A stretch of 64,000 nt of DNA from Bedellia somnulentella (GCA_963576735.1 OY755178.1:2294001-2358000); one strand, 5' to 3'; positions 40,941 through 52,702 are shown, counted from the stretch's first letter. The notes: generated by a model not told the origin, from the sequence alone. Made by a program: numbers and translations.

Positions 40941-41132
40941 GAGCTTATTCCATTACACTTTGTCGTTTCTGAATTTAGACGTCCTTCGAAGTTACTGCCG
41001 CAGACGCTTGTTATTCCACTACACAAATTTGTCTACTTTTCAGAAGCCTAGCGTTCTGAACGTTATTCCACTAGTCTGAATTCAGATTCTGTGGCTCTCA
41101 GACGTCTTCATTCAGACAAATGGAATAAGCTC
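40941..41132. mobile_element. MITE with GAGCTTATTCCATT ends (192 bp)
   Basis: Inverted ends GAGCTTATTCCATT, then CAGACG and CTGAATT words inside. Left flank TTAA(A), right flank TTAA, so a TTAA target is possible but not exact. Confidence 0.65.
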
Positions 41133-42789
41133 TTAAGAGATTTCATTGTAAAACATGGACTAGTTTTTTTTTTCTTCGATACGAGTTTGCATTATAATAT
41201 TGAAAATGAAAAATGAAAATGAAAAATATTTATTTTTACACCAGCAATAACCAAAATAACAACAGTTTGCATTACAAAGGTACCTTAAGTGATATTTGGT
41301 TATTAGGTGACGAAATTTTACAATTGGAGAGGTCGTTGTAAAACATGTTCAGCCCTCACCAAAAAGAGTTCTGTTTTCTGTAATATATTAATCCAGATTG
41401 TTAATGGTTAGGAATCGTCATGAGGACACCCGGAATAGTTATAATCAATTAACATTTTTGAGAGTGTGCAATATGTGGTGTGTGATATACTCTTATAAAT
41501 AGTTTTGTTTTTTTTTCTATATTCCATAAATTCTAGGGCCTGAACTCTGTTAAAAGCGGAACTAAAAGTCACATCGCCTTTTCACTAGCAATAGTCAAAA
41601 CCTCATAAAAAATGTATGTGGTATTGTCAAGTTATTTTTAAACACTATCCACGTGTCCGAGTGTCCATAAAATTACTGGTTAAAGTTTTACTTCAGAAGT
41701 TAAGACAGAATTCTTCAATAATAAAAAAACGGAGCCTTTTAAATACGGTCAGTTTTATGCCATACTATAAATAAAGTATGTTATTTTCACACCACTTGGA
41801 ACCTAAGTAGTAGCTATAATACTTAAAACGATAAAGACTTATATAGTCAAAACTGCGCCATATTACCAAATTCTCGCATTATTTCTGCGAGCAAGCGGTT
41901 TAAATTACATAACTAACTAATGACATCAACATGCCATACGCAAATTAATAATTTACTCAGCTTTCGTACGAAATCGTGTCACAATCACAATTTAATAAGA
42001 ATTTTCGTACTCTAAGTTAACATATGAGTCAGACAAGCTAACATACACACATACACATGTGATAATGGCCGACCGGTGTGTGAGTGAGTCATGCGCGGCC
42101 GCTGCTCAAATGTTCGCTTTTTTGGCTTTATTTGGCATTTTATGATAAAGGCAGTTCTTGGTATTTGGTGGCCATTATATTCACGCTTTGTTTCCTACGT
42201 TTATATTATAAAATTAAGTAAACGAGTGTTTGGGAGAACAACGAAATTTGTCTTTGAACCCCAGATCTAATTGGTGCTCTAGTCAATCATATTTGGTTGG
42301 AAATGAGAGAGGGTCTTGCTAGACACAGAATTTCCTTATATATACCCCAACGGTAAGAAGTGTTTGTGGTGTGCTAAGTTTAAGATTAGCACTAGCGAAC
42401 TTGCCTTTTTGAGTGTCCTGTCTGGCAGTTGGAATACTTTATCAATAAAAAAGAGCATTGGTCATATTGTCGTCATTATTTCTATATTTTCTCTTCTGCC
42501 ATATAAATGAGGCCTAGAAATAATTAGTTTATAAATGAAGTTCTTTCTTTTGAGATTATAGCCAGATATAGTCCGAAAGATAGTCTTCGAATGTATGTTT
42601 GTGATGGGATTATCATGGATGGTATCTATGTGTGAAACAATAATTAAATTTCATCGCACATTTGATTGATAATTGCCCGTAAAGTGCCTTCCAATTCCTT
42701 AATAACTTCAGCTGTAAGATGTTCTGCTGCGCATATACCACCCCCAATAAATACTAACAATGACCTGTCGGCTACTGCCCATATCCATT
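41133..42789. other. Intron segment without recognised element
   Basis: An (AATGAAA)n-like tract near 41200-41230 resembles a retroelement tail. Otherwise nothing recognised. Confidence 0.4.
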
Positions 42790-42972
42790 GACTTCACACG
42801 ACCTTCACTGGACGACTCAGTGTACTTCCTACAAGGTGGATCGACGACTTGGTAAAGGTCGCAAGAAGCCGATGGATGAGGACAGCACAGGACCAGTCAT
42901 TGTAGAAATCTTTGGGACAGGCCTTAGGCCTTGTCCAGTAGTGGACGTCTATTTGCTGATGATGATGATGAT
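42790..42972 (+). pseudogene. LINE 3'-terminal fragment with (GAT)n tail
   Basis: A frame from about 42832 reads PTRWIDDLVKVARSRWMRTA then QDQSL, stop, KSLGQALGLVQ, stop, WTSIC, the C-terminal end typical of insect non-LTR polymerases. Two in-frame stops. The tail CTGATGATGATGATGAT marks the element's 3' end. Different family from C. Confidence 0.75.
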
Positions 42973-43054
42973 CCTCAGCGTGTTGTACGGTACATGACGG
43001 ACACCTCTGAGCTCCGACGGTGTATTATTCTGGCTACGGGAAACAATACATACA

Positions 43055-43362
43055 TACGTACATATACTCACGCCATTAGTTCCCATTGGGGTAGGCAGAG
43101 ACTATTGATCGCCACTTTGTACGATCCTGACAAACCTCTCTAGCTTCGTTGACATCCATCAATCTTTTCATACATGCTCTTTTATTCTTCATACTTCGGA
43201 CGCCAGCCTTTTTGAGCACACTCTCAATTTGGTCCAAGTGTGTTCTCCGTGGTCGTCCTCTACTAACATTACCATCCACACTAGCTCTATAGATCCCTTT
43301 TACCAATTTTCTATCATCCATCCTCTCTATGTGCCCAAACCATCTCAACATTCCTTTTTCTA
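43055..43362 (-). repeat. Family C copy, best preserved (LINE polymerase C-terminus)
   Basis: The minus-strand frame 43351-43076 is open for 91 codons: MLRWFGHIERMDDRKLVKGI, then GRPRRTHLDQIESVLKKAGV and NEAREVCQDRTKWRSIVSAY. This is the C-terminal tail of a non-LTR retrotransposon polymerase, 5' truncated. The 3' end is at ACTCACGCCATTAGTTCCC. Confidence 0.8.
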
Positions 43363-43427
43363 TGGATTATTTTTACGGGAAACAATGATTAGTGCAAGTA
43401 TAAGATGAAGTGGAAGGTAATGTTTTA

Positions 43428-43618
43428 CTAGAGGACGACCACGTAGGACACATTAAGTAAGACCAGATAGAGAGTGTTCTCAAAAAGGCAGATGTCCGAA
43501 CTATGAAGAATAAAAATGGACGTATGAAAAGATTGACGGATATAAACGAAGCAAGAGAGGTTTGCCAGGATCGTACTAAGTGGCGATCGATACCTACCCC
43601 AATAGGAAATTAGCATGT
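43428..43618 (+). repeat. Family C copy, inverted relative to its neighbour
   Basis: TAGAGGACGACCACGTAGGA through GTGTTCTCAAAAAGGCAGAT to GGCGATCGATACCTACCCCA. With 43055-43362 it forms an inverted pair. Confidence 0.72.
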
Positions 43619-44137
43619 ATATGTACGAAAAGAATAAGATGACCTGACGTAGTAATAAGTGCGTACGGGTTAGTAAGTACATAGAATATTTACAAAAATA
43701 ACAATGAGGATATGTGATAAGCTCTTATCTGATAACCGACGATTGAGTCATATTTTTCAGTCCAGTTTAGTTCCGAAGATTACAGTTTGATTGACGGTTT
43801 TATTTCTGCGTATACTTTTACCTAATGTGTGACAAAGTGCCTTTAAAATGGTCAAGACCTTGAGAAAGGGCCTTTAAGTGATATTTAGCCAACGGTTATT
43901 ATAGAAGCTGAAATAAAAGTAAATGGAGGTCCGGCTAACCTATTAAAATATTAATGTGATATATACATATTTATACTTTTTTTTAATGTTGGAAAGAGAT
44001 AATTTTTTAAGAAGAAGAGCCGCTGTTTTATATCTTAGGAATTAAAAATATATCATTAGTAAAAATCTGTTATTGTTATTCCGTAAGCACACATAATTTT
44101 CGTCATAAGCTATGCCAAGTTATTATCAAGCCATTGA
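43619..44137. other. Intron segment without recognised element
   Basis: Nothing recognised. Confidence 0.4.
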
Positions 44138-44260
44138 TGTATATTTGGGTAGGCAGTTATAGACAATGATCGCCACTTTATTGGATTCATACAAAATTCT
44201 ATTCCTTCACTCACATTCCATAATATCAAAAACATGCTCTTTTAATCCTATCAAGTGGCA
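44138..44260 (-). repeat. Family C fragment
   Basis: TTGGGTAGGCAGTTATAGAC and ATGATCGCCACTTTATTGGA, then CATGCTCTTTTAATCC. Confidence 0.5.
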
Positions 44261-44584
44261 GGTATTCTCTATAAAGCAAAGCATTTCTGATAAAAAAGAC
44301 CGTAGAAGAAATCGTAATGTCTTGTATAACCGTAGTAAACTCAATAACATTGACCTATAAAGTAAAATAGTTATTGAAGTTAAGCTGGATTGAGACGGCA
44401 TTCCCTAGAACCAGTTTCGTCGTAATATTATATTACATATTTGACACTTTACCGACCTGTGTTGTTCGTTGCCGTCATATTTGTTGCTTTCCTACTCCTT
44501 TTGTAGGTATTCTATAGTAAATTATGGCTAGGATCACTGTAAGGGTTGTCAAAAGAAAACAACATTAGACTTTGATCAAGAGTA

Positions 44585-44834
44585 AATACATACATACATA
44601 TACTCACGGCTATAAATCCCTTAACGGGTTTGCCAGAGCTTTGGAATGAAAAAATCCTTAGCCAATTTTGGAAAGCTGAGTGGGGAAAAGATGGTAAAAT
44701 AAAGGTTGTTGGTGAGGGGTCTCCAACCGCATCGCCCAAAAATCCCTTAAAAGCCCCAATACCGTTAGTCGCCTCTTACGTACACCCAACGGAAGAAATG
44801 GGGTACTGCTATTCTATGCCGACACTACACAGCT
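44585..44834 (-). repeat. Family A copy, full length
   Basis: ACATACATATACTCACGGC to GCCGACACTACACAGC. Confidence 0.83.
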
Positions 44835-45039
44835 ACAAGTATATAAGAGAGAACAATAAATGAGTGAAAAATGGTATTAAGGGAGAGGACTAAAACGCCA
44901 TGATCTTACTTGATCTTATGTAGGTATTCTAAATATGCCCAAACTTCAATAGGTAAAAATGGCCCTGCTCAAAGCCATAGAATTAGGAGTGCCTATTCGT
45001 TTTGTTTACTATTTTTATTTAAAGAGGTTTTAATCTAAA

Positions 45040-45170
45040 TACATATACTCACGCCGTTAGTTCCCATTGGGGTAAGCAGAGACTATCGATCACTACTTTG
45101 TACGATCCTGACTAATCTAAAGCTTTCGTTCACATCCATCAATCTTGCCTTTGGACACCTGCCTTTTTGA
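45040..45170 (-). repeat. Family C fragment
   Basis: ACTCACGCCGTTAGTTCCCA, TACTTTGTACGATCCTGACT. Confidence 0.65.
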
Positions 45171-45582
45171 CTTTCCTAAATAAAATAAACCGATGATTTA
45201 AATAGTTTCACCAATTAAAATCTACGATATGCCTTTCCATATTATATTTCGTGAGCGGAGTGTAAATATAGTTTACACTCTGCGCACCGGTTCGCTATTA
45301 AAAATAACTTAAAAACAGACAATACATGCACAATATGCTGTTCATTATTTTCGGTATTCTGGAAGGCTGCATTGCGGCGAATTCCAGTGACCATCGATCG
45401 TTGACCCGGCAGATTCTTTGTTAAATGATTCATACGTAAAATACATGACCGCGCGTGTGTCATTCGAGGATGTGAATTCGATGGCGCTCCAATATTTTCT
45501 GACCAAGAGATCTTATAAACTAACCAGAACCCCTTTTCGAAACACGAAAAATTTTGCCTAAACATATTTTGTGTACGTAACT
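45171..45582. other. Intron segment; 107-codon minus-strand frame judged spurious
   Basis: The frame at 45242-45565 has no recognisable motif and no splice support. An inverted GTGTAAATATAGTTTACACT palindrome is at about 45259-45278. Confidence 0.35.
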
Positions 45583-45658
45583 CAACTTTCCAAACGTGGC
45601 TGAGAAATTTCTTATTCCTTAGCTTTGCCTATATAGCCGTGAGTATATGTTAGTATGT
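45583..45658 (+). repeat. Family A 3' fragment
   Basis: AACTTTCCAAACGTGGCTGA to GCCGTGAGTATATGTTAGTA. Confidence 0.65.
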
Positions 45659-46130
45659 AAAGTTTTGTAACTTGCAAATTTGTGGTTCAAAAATGATCTT
45701 TTCTTTCTTAACAAGAATGGCTTAGAGGATGACTTCTATGAAAGAGATGATTTATAGTAAAGTGCTGATGCTTAGGGTATAAAAATTTGCAAATTATCAA
45801 TTGGTCGTCAGTTTTTCAAGACATAAATAACATAACTTCGCCCATATATTAAACGTTATCCCGTGTAATTATCTGAGAGTGAAAAACAGCCAAAAAGTAA
45901 TTTACCTGTTCATAAAGTTAAAAATCGCAACACAAAGCTTGCTGACATTATTTTCTTATGATGATCATAGATACCATAAAATACAATGATTTGCAGCACC
46001 GTTACGGTATATCTCATCTTTACCTGATGGCTTGACCCATCCATACTTTGTTTATGTGTTAAGATTTTATATGCCAGAATTAAACACTTCTGCGCACTTG
46101 GTTTTCACTTTTATAACGTTAACTGACAAA
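45659..46130. other. Intron segment without recognised element
   Basis: AT-rich; nothing recognised. Confidence 0.4.
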
Positions 46131-46139
46131 CGTAACCAG

Positions 46140-46279
46140 GAGGGCTAGCACGAGCTGTGTTTAAACTAGTTATCGCGTGGGATAAAACAGCCATCTTTTA
46201 CGCACTTACTTAGTATCGTATACTGCCATCTCAATCTAACCGTTATAGTGTCGATAGAAAAGCGCACGTGCTTGCCCTT
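46140..46279. mobile_element. MITE family D, copy 2 (140 bp)
   Basis: Flanked by CAG (46137-46139 and 46280-46282). Same TIRs, same core and exactly the same length as copy 1 at 19454. Confidence 0.85.
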
Positions 46280-46340
46280 CAGAACTTTGGAATAGTCGTA
46301 TGCTCGTAATATTTGGAAATATGACGACTCTACCTCCTAT

Positions 46341-46432
46341 CGTGACAAAGTCACGTGATGTTCAGAAGTATTAGTACCTCTGCCAACCCCTTCGGGGATA
46401 TTCGGCGTGAACGTTTATGCTATGTTATGTTA
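46341..46432 (+). repeat. tRNA-SINE family B, strongly 5'-truncated, 10-bp target duplication
   Basis: Only the last 90 bp (GACAAAGTCACGTGATGTTC onward) and tail. Flanked by TACCTCCTAT at 46331-46340 and 46433-46442; inserted into the head of the adjoining family A copy. Confidence 0.82.
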
Positions 46433-46612
46433 TACCTCCTATCTTCCCTTGGGTGTTCGTAAGAAGCGCCTAAGGGTATTGGGGTTTAGTGATTATTGGG
46501 CGATGCGGTCACTAAAAACATTTACTTGCAATCATTCGAAAAGTGGCTAAGCAATTTCTAATTATGAAGCTCTGGCAACTTTTAAAGACTTTACCGTGAT
46601 CATATGTGTTCA
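46433..46612 (+). repeat. Family A copy, diverged
   Basis: CTTCCCTTGGGTGTTCGTAA to GAAGCTCTGGCAACTTTTAA; tail degraded. Confidence 0.62.
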
Positions 46613-46639
46613 TTTAATAATACATAAATGAAATCCTGA

Positions 46640-46760
46640 AATAAGGCTGCACTTACAAAACGAGTCTAGATCCAGACGGTTCCCTGCGGGCGGCAGGTGT
46701 CGAGACGGACAGGTGGAAGGGCGTGACGTCATCCGCCCAAATTGAATACCAAACCAATTT
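46640..46760. promoter_or_regulatory. GC-rich intronic patch with a consensus CRE
   Basis: A GC-rich stretch containing CTGCGGGCGGCAGGTGTCGA and a palindromic TGACGTCA (46724-46731), unlike the surrounding AT-rich intron and not matching any repeat seen here. A candidate enhancer only. Confidence 0.3.
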
Positions 46761-47082
46761 CGGGGTTTATTAAATGATGTTTGGATATTTCTCTACACCG
46801 GCTTTTGTGGCGGCGCGTGGCAAGGGCAGACGTTACTTTATTTTGAAGAAAAGTATCTTCATACACGTGCGTGGATCACCGTACTATTGTCAGATAATTA
46901 TGTGTACTTTTGAAAAATAAACTCTTTTTTTTATATTAAAATCGTGGACCAAAAACTTATGCTCCATTTTGACAGAGGCGTATGAAATTTCGCTGAGTTA
47001 CAGTTTAAACCACGTTTGAACCAAATATTTACACAAAAATGTTTTGCTTGTAGTCTGTCGTTGAATAAAGGATAAACATACA

Positions 47083-47245
47083 GACATATACTGACGCCAT
47101 TATTTCCTATTGGGGTAGGCAGAGATGATCGATCGCCACTTTGTATGATCCTGGCAAAACTCTCGCTACGATTACATCCATTTTTTTTTCATATATTATC
47201 TTTTATTCCTCATACTTCGGATGCCTGTCTTCTTGAGCACACTTA
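47083..47245 (-). repeat. Family C fragment
   Basis: TTGGGGTAGGCAGAGATGAT, CGCCACTTTGTATGATCCTG, then TTTTATTCCTCATACTTCGG. Confidence 0.65.
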
Positions 47246-47370
47246 CTATGGTTATTGGTATTATCATAAATATGATAAGCTTGCTTCAGTTTATTGGAAC
47301 TTATATGCTTTTACTGCATTTTTTGGTCGTATTTGAGCACTGGACGATTTGTAGTCATATTTATATCACA

Positions 47371-48486
47371 CTAGCTGACCCCACAGACTTCGTACTGTCA
47401 AAAGTGTAGACTTTCACGTCGTGCGATGCGAAAAATGGTGTTTTCCATAGTGTCCTCACAATTTTTTCACTTTATAAATTTTAAGTTTATAAGTATAGTA
47501 GTTTCGGCTGAGCATTGATTCTTAGTCTGTTTAACCATTTTTTAAGAAAATTTATTGATCTCTTAATTTTTCTGGGATAAAAAGTGTCCTATTGTGTTAA
47601 TCGGGATAATTATCTGGCTTCCTGTAAATTTTATTTTAAATACGTTTTCTGCGCAGGTGACCTTGCTCGCCGCAGCGTCTTGTCTTGCGCTTCATGCACG
47701 CGTGTAAATTTTGTTACGGAGTAATTTTTGAATTGTATTATCTTCTAAGATGTTTATTTAAATTAATGTTTATTTAATTTTGTTCTCAATTAAATACTCT
47801 CAATCAACAACATATTTATTTGGATAAAGATTAATATTATGTTTTTATTTTTTATTTTCATTTATTTAGGAAACAAACAGTCGCTTACATTACAAATGTA
47901 CACAGTTATAAAAGAAACAATTAGACCTACAGCTCCATAAATTAATATTTTACACTTTTGTGTGCGGCAGGTAGATACATCAGTATTGTTTTTATTTTTA
48001 TACATCAGGGTTTATCAAGTACAATTAACCTAAGTAGAAAATTGGTTAAGAGAAATAATATGAAACTTTGAAACTTTGAAATATTGATAAAACATTATGG
48101 CAATTATGCATTAAATTCGACCAAATTTATTTACCATAAAAATGGTTATAGTAAGTGAAACTTAAAAGTTAGACATATACTGTCGCGGGCATTTTTTTAG
48201 GTCATTTAAAGAGAAATAATTCTTTAATACATTTTTTTTGGGTAACTTAAACCGTTTACGCAGCGCACACAACGGAAGCCTTAGTATGAATAATTATCCC
48301 CGTTTTTGCAACATTATTCGCTGATAGTTTGCTCCTGTTGGTCGCAGCGTGATGATATATAGCCTAAAACCTTCCTCAATAAATGGACTATCCAACACAA
48401 AAAGAATTTTTCAATTTGATTGGGTAGTTCCTGAGATCCTAGCGTTCAAACAAACAAACTCTTCAGCTTTATAATATTAGTATAGA
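47371..48486 (-). mobile_element. Non-autonomous Helitron with both ends (1.1 kb)
   Basis: On the minus strand it begins TCTATACTAATATTATAAAG after an A and ends GGTCAGCTAG before a T. The 3' region carries the usual GC-richer CAGTACGAAGTCTGTGGGGT. No helicase frame. Confidence 0.83.
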
Positions 48487-48890
48487 TGAGAAAGTTACCT
48501 TCACCACAAAAAGCTAAAGAAAATAAAATGGCATGGCAATGGCAAAAAGCATGTTGAAAATTGAGTTTTTGTAAGTAAAACCCATTAGTACGTTTTTTTT
48601 TTTTACGTGGGGAAATCCTCATGGATTCCCCGCCGCTAGCTAACCCTTTCTGGGATTGTAAGCGTTAATGTTTAATTTAATTTCAAATTGACTAAGTTAA
48701 AAGTATTTTGACTGCAAGAGATAGATGTGACTGGTTCATTCAACTCGGCAGGATGTGGCTGTGTAATTGAAATTTTGTTTAACACCACTATCAACTTGTT
48801 CTCGTCTCGGTTTGATAACACTTCAGTAGCGTGTAATGAATATGCTAATTATTGTGTTAGACCTTGAGTGATAGGGCTGTTATGTTAGCT
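48487..48890. other. Intron segment without recognised element
   Basis: Nothing recognised. Confidence 0.4.
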
Positions 48891-49131
48891 GTGTAGTGTC
48901 GGCTTAGAATAGCACTACCTCATTTCTTCTGGTGGGTGTACGTAAGAGGCTAACGGTATTGATGCTTGTAAGGGATTTTTGACGATGCGGATGGAGACCC
49001 ATCGCCAACCACCTTTATTTTACCATCTTTTCCCAGCTTAACTTTCCAAAAGTGGCTGAGGATTTTTAAATTCCTTAGCTTTGGCTTCCTCTTCTAAGGA
49101 TTTATAGCCGTGAGTATATGTATGTATGTAA
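48891..49131 (+). repeat. Family A copy, full length
   Basis: AGCTGTGTAGTGTCGGCTTA to GTATATGTATGTATG. Confidence 0.83.
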
Positions 49132-49315
49132 AATGATAGTGATAGAATTCATTTTAATTTGTTACTTACTTTTAATTTATGTACTTAGTAATATACCTAA
49201 AAATGGCTAAAATTATAAAATGAAGATAATCTTAATCGCTTTTGGAAGTTAAGATGAAATAAAGGATCGATTATGATAATTTTCATCGCCAGAATATTTC
49301 ATACCCAACTCAACG

Positions 49316-49512
49316 TTCACTTTAAAAACCGAAGGCCTGGCAAAAGTACTAATACTTATGAATATCTCGTGTCATTTTTGTCGCCTGCTATTTAGAGTAC
49401 CCACGTGAATCCATGTGATAGAGGCAGGCCCATCGCCGTCTTTTACACTGTCGCATGAATAAATACAACTCAGCCGTGTGGCTTTCCTCACAATGTTTTC
49501 CTTTATCGTTAA
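49316..49512 (-). repeat. tRNA-SINE family B fragment, diverged
   Basis: GGCAAAAGTACTAATACTTA, AGAGGCAGGCCCATCGCCGT, AACTCAGCCGTGTGGCTTTC. Confidence 0.65.
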
Positions 49513-49679
49513 TTAAGTTTTTTTAAGGGTTTTGAATTACTCTTATCATTTTGAACTCATTGCACACAAGTGCTTAAATAAATACATAAGCCTGAATCGG
49601 CTGGCGTGACCTTAAACGACCTTGCGTGTTGTTTGAACAGTGAACCCACACTATTTGTCACAACTTACTGACTTACTTA

Positions 49680-49800
49680 TAATTACGCTCGTTGATCCCA
49701 TTGGGGTAGGCAGAGACTATAGATCGCCACTTAGAACGGTCCAGGCAAATCTCTCTTGCTTCTGTCACATTCATCATTCTTCTTATTCTCTTTTCACTAC
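49680..49800 (-). repeat. Family C fragment
   Basis: CATTGGGGTAGGCAGAGACT, ATCGCCACTTAGAACGGTCC. Confidence 0.62.
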
Positions 49801-49948
49801 GAACTTTCGCCTTCGTAATAACGTAGCAACGTTGCCACAAATGTTAGAAAAATGGGCTTCACCACTGTTGTCGTGATTATAAAACGAAAAAAAATTGTGT
49901 AAATATTTATAAGTTGGGATTTGGGCGAAATTATCGATATATTTGATA

Positions 49949-50300
49949 CTAGTGGTCCGCCCCGGCTTCGCACGTATGTCCTTAATGATATTTCGCATAT
50001 TTCTAAATGATTAACCAAACGTACATCAAATCAATAACACAATCATTACACCATGTATCTGACACACACATATACCTACACATACACATTTGAATTCAGT
50101 ACAAGAAACCTCACTTTATGAGCAGGTGTGTTGTTGAATTTTGTTCATACCAATTGACTATGACGCAACCAAATCGTTTTTATATGGCAAATCATAAGTT
50201 TGCATAAAATTCCATATAAACCTCCTGCAAACTAGCTAATCTGGCTGAACCATCAATCGTGTCAACTCGATAATCGTTCGTATCTTAATTAAGACTTAGT
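49949..50300 (-). mobile_element. Helitron 3' end and adjoining fragment
   Basis: On the minus strand it ends CGAAGCCGGGGCGGACCACTAG directly before a T when read in full from 49949 upward; CTAG ends and the GC-rich CGTGCGAAGCCGGGGCGG hairpin zone are typical. The 5' end was not located, so the right limit is approximate. Confidence 0.65.
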
Positions 50301-50799
50301 TTACGCCAACTGGCATCCAAAGCCTCCAATAAGGAATGGTATTTATAATCCTCTAAGTGGAGGTAAGGCCTTATAAAGGGAAGGCCGAATAAGGGGCGCC
50401 TCGCGTGGAAACTGGGCTGGTGTTGCTCAAGACTGATTGCTGCGTATGTGGGACACCGTATGGTGTTACGAATGTATGATTTTAAGAGGTGATGTTTGTA
50501 GTTCGGTTTTGTTTTGCACTAACCCATTTTTCCTGCGAATGTCGTCAGATGTGACTAAGGGTTTTGGGGTTGTAAGTTATTGTTGTTTATGTTGATGTGG
50601 CTGGAGATACTTCAACAAGCAGCGTTTATTTTACCATAATTTCTCCGTACAACTTCTAAAAGTCATGATCAAGGATTTGCCGATTTTGGTTTACAGTTGT
50701 GAGAATAAAAAGGCTTGTTTAACTTCGCTGTTTATTTAAGATTAAAACCTATTGTAATCGTTAAATATGAAATATAGATTAGTCAGAATTATAGAGAAT
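50301..50799. other. Intron segment without recognised element
   Basis: Nothing recognised. Confidence 0.4.
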
Positions 50800-50915
50800 C
50801 ATAGAGCGTGTGTATGCGAAGAGTAATAAAAGTAAGGGACGGGATAAATGTGTCTGGATCGTACAAAGGGGCGAAGTCTCCCCGCTTACCATAACAGGAA
50901 GTAATAGTGTTAGTC
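50800..50915 (+). repeat. Family C fragment, degenerate
   Basis: GTGTCTGGATCGTACAAAGG followed by CGCTTACCATAACAGGAAGT. Confidence 0.45.
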
Positions 50916-50988
50916 TGAATTTGTGTCAATAAACTTTGTAGCTCATAGGAAAAGAGTTAATATTTAGACGTAAGAGGCATATTCATAT

Positions 50989-51126
50989 CGCCCGATTTCT
51001 GAATTGAGTATTCAAGCTGAGAACGACTTAAGTATCGTTTTGTCTCATTCAGTTGTTAAGATTTTAATGCGAAAGAACGATACTTAAGTTGGTCTCAGCT
51101 GGAATACTCAATTCAGAAATCGGTCG
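50989..51126. mobile_element. Foldback MITE family E, copy 2 (138 bp)
   Basis: CGCCCGATTTCTGAATTGAG at the left and its complement (one change) at the right. TAT is on both sides as a possible 3-bp target. The loop is inverted relative to copy 1 at 22239. Confidence 0.88.
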
Positions 51127-51659
51127 TATGTCGCTTATTTTGGATTACAAATTCATTATGTTTGAATTAGTTTATGTTAACATCTGCTTCGTTATTTTCC
51201 ATACTTACGATTACTTTAAAAAAATGTTTTCTTCATTTCTGAGGTTTTAAAACTTCGAAACGTTTTAAAACGTTTCTCTCATTATCGTGAGATTAAATAA
51301 TAGTAGAAAAACTGTTTTTTAAAAAAATCAGGACTTTAATAGTAGTATGTTGTATCACCCCAAAATATCACAACTTTTTCGTGAAACCATGTGTCTGCGA
51401 TTACCAGCTGTAACTTCTTGCGTTCCTAACAATCCCCATTCCCTCTAACACCCGACCTTAAAACCCTCCGCATGCCGTGGCTTCCCACAGCTCTTGAAAA
51501 CAAGTAGGTCATCAATTAAGTATTGATTTAAATGCAATAACAGCGGTCTCTTTGTTGCGGTAGATAGAGCGCGGTATGTAGTCGCCACCCACAGACAGAT
51601 AACCTTTATCTCAGTCTAGTGTTCCTATGCACTGGTTATCTGTTGGTTTTATTGGTTGT
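51127..51659. other. Intron segment without recognised element
   Basis: AT-rich; nothing recognised. Confidence 0.4.
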
Positions 51660-51920
51660 TGGCGTCAGTGAAAATGATCAGTGGGGTCGGTAGAGACTCT
51701 TAATTATTTTCATGCATATGGCAATTCGTGGAGATCACTAATCTCTGCCTACCCCAATAAAAACTAATGGCTACACAATATGTTTGGAATGTATGTGTCT
51801 TTGTGATCCTTTGCTGACTGATTTCCATCCGTATTGGGTCTGTATATATATCTTTCACCACATTACTGTCATCCATACTTTCAAATGCGTCCAAACTGAT
51901 TTACATTGCCTTTACATTTT
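51660..51920 (-). repeat. Family C remnants, rearranged
   Basis: A minus-strand frame has MDDSNVVKDIYTDPI, similar to the ERMDDRKLVKGIYRASVDG part of the better copy. A separate piece with TGCCTACCCCAATAAAAACT is in the opposite orientation. Confidence 0.5.
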
Positions 51921-52235
51921 GGTTCCATATTTTTTTTTATCAAAAAGCCAATCCAACAAGAATAATTAAATCTAAAATCAATGATAAGAAATCCCCTAAC
52001 TTTATGCTTCATGTCCTAAAATATGCCATCGACTCAGTAGATTTTTATCATGTTTAATTTATTTATTTATTAGGCATGCACACACTACAACATCATATTA
52101 TATTATAATTTACATAACACATATACGTTTTATTCAGATGCAGCACCAGAACAGCATGCACAGCATTTCCCATTTAGTTGAACTAATTTAAAATTCTAAA
52201 AATATAAATAATTCAAAGTAAGGAGTATATGTTTG

Positions 52236-52294
52236 CTACTACCCTTCTAGGGAATTATAGCCGTGAGTATATGTATGTATGTATGTATGTATGT
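52236..52294 (+). repeat. Family A tail fragment
   Basis: ACCCTTCTAGGGAATTATAG and (TATG)n. Confidence 0.65.
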
Positions 52295-52480
52295 TTGCTA
52301 CTAGTATTGAGAGCTTTATGAATAAATACCTAAAGCACATAGTAATTTCGCGACCCTGACTCAGCTGCTGACGTCATCGCTCCAGCTCGAGAACTCGTTT
52401 CCCAACCCTGGCGATTGCAAGTCTTCGATGATACAAGTTATATAACTATTATAACTAGATGTGGTCCGTTGTATAGAACA

Positions 52481-52702
52481 TGCATACACACGTATACTCA
52501 CGCCTCACGGCTATAAATCTTAAGGGGTAGCCAGAGCTTCTGAATAAGAAATTCCTCAGCCACATTTGGAAGTTCACCGGGGAGGAGATATTAGAAATAA
52601 AGTATCGTTGGTGTAGTCTCCAACCGCAACGCCCAAAAACAACATAAAAAAAGCCCCATACCCTTAATCGCCTTTTACGACACTCGTGGGTAGAAAGGGG
52701 AA
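52481..52702 (-). repeat. Family A copy, diverged
   Basis: ACTCACGCCTCACGGCTATA (CTCACG duplicated) to TCGTGGGTAGAAAGGGG. Confidence 0.72.

Noticed and set aside
45242..45565. 107-codon minus-strand open frame in myosin intron 1
   Set aside because: No recognisable family; chance frame in non-repetitive intron is more likely.
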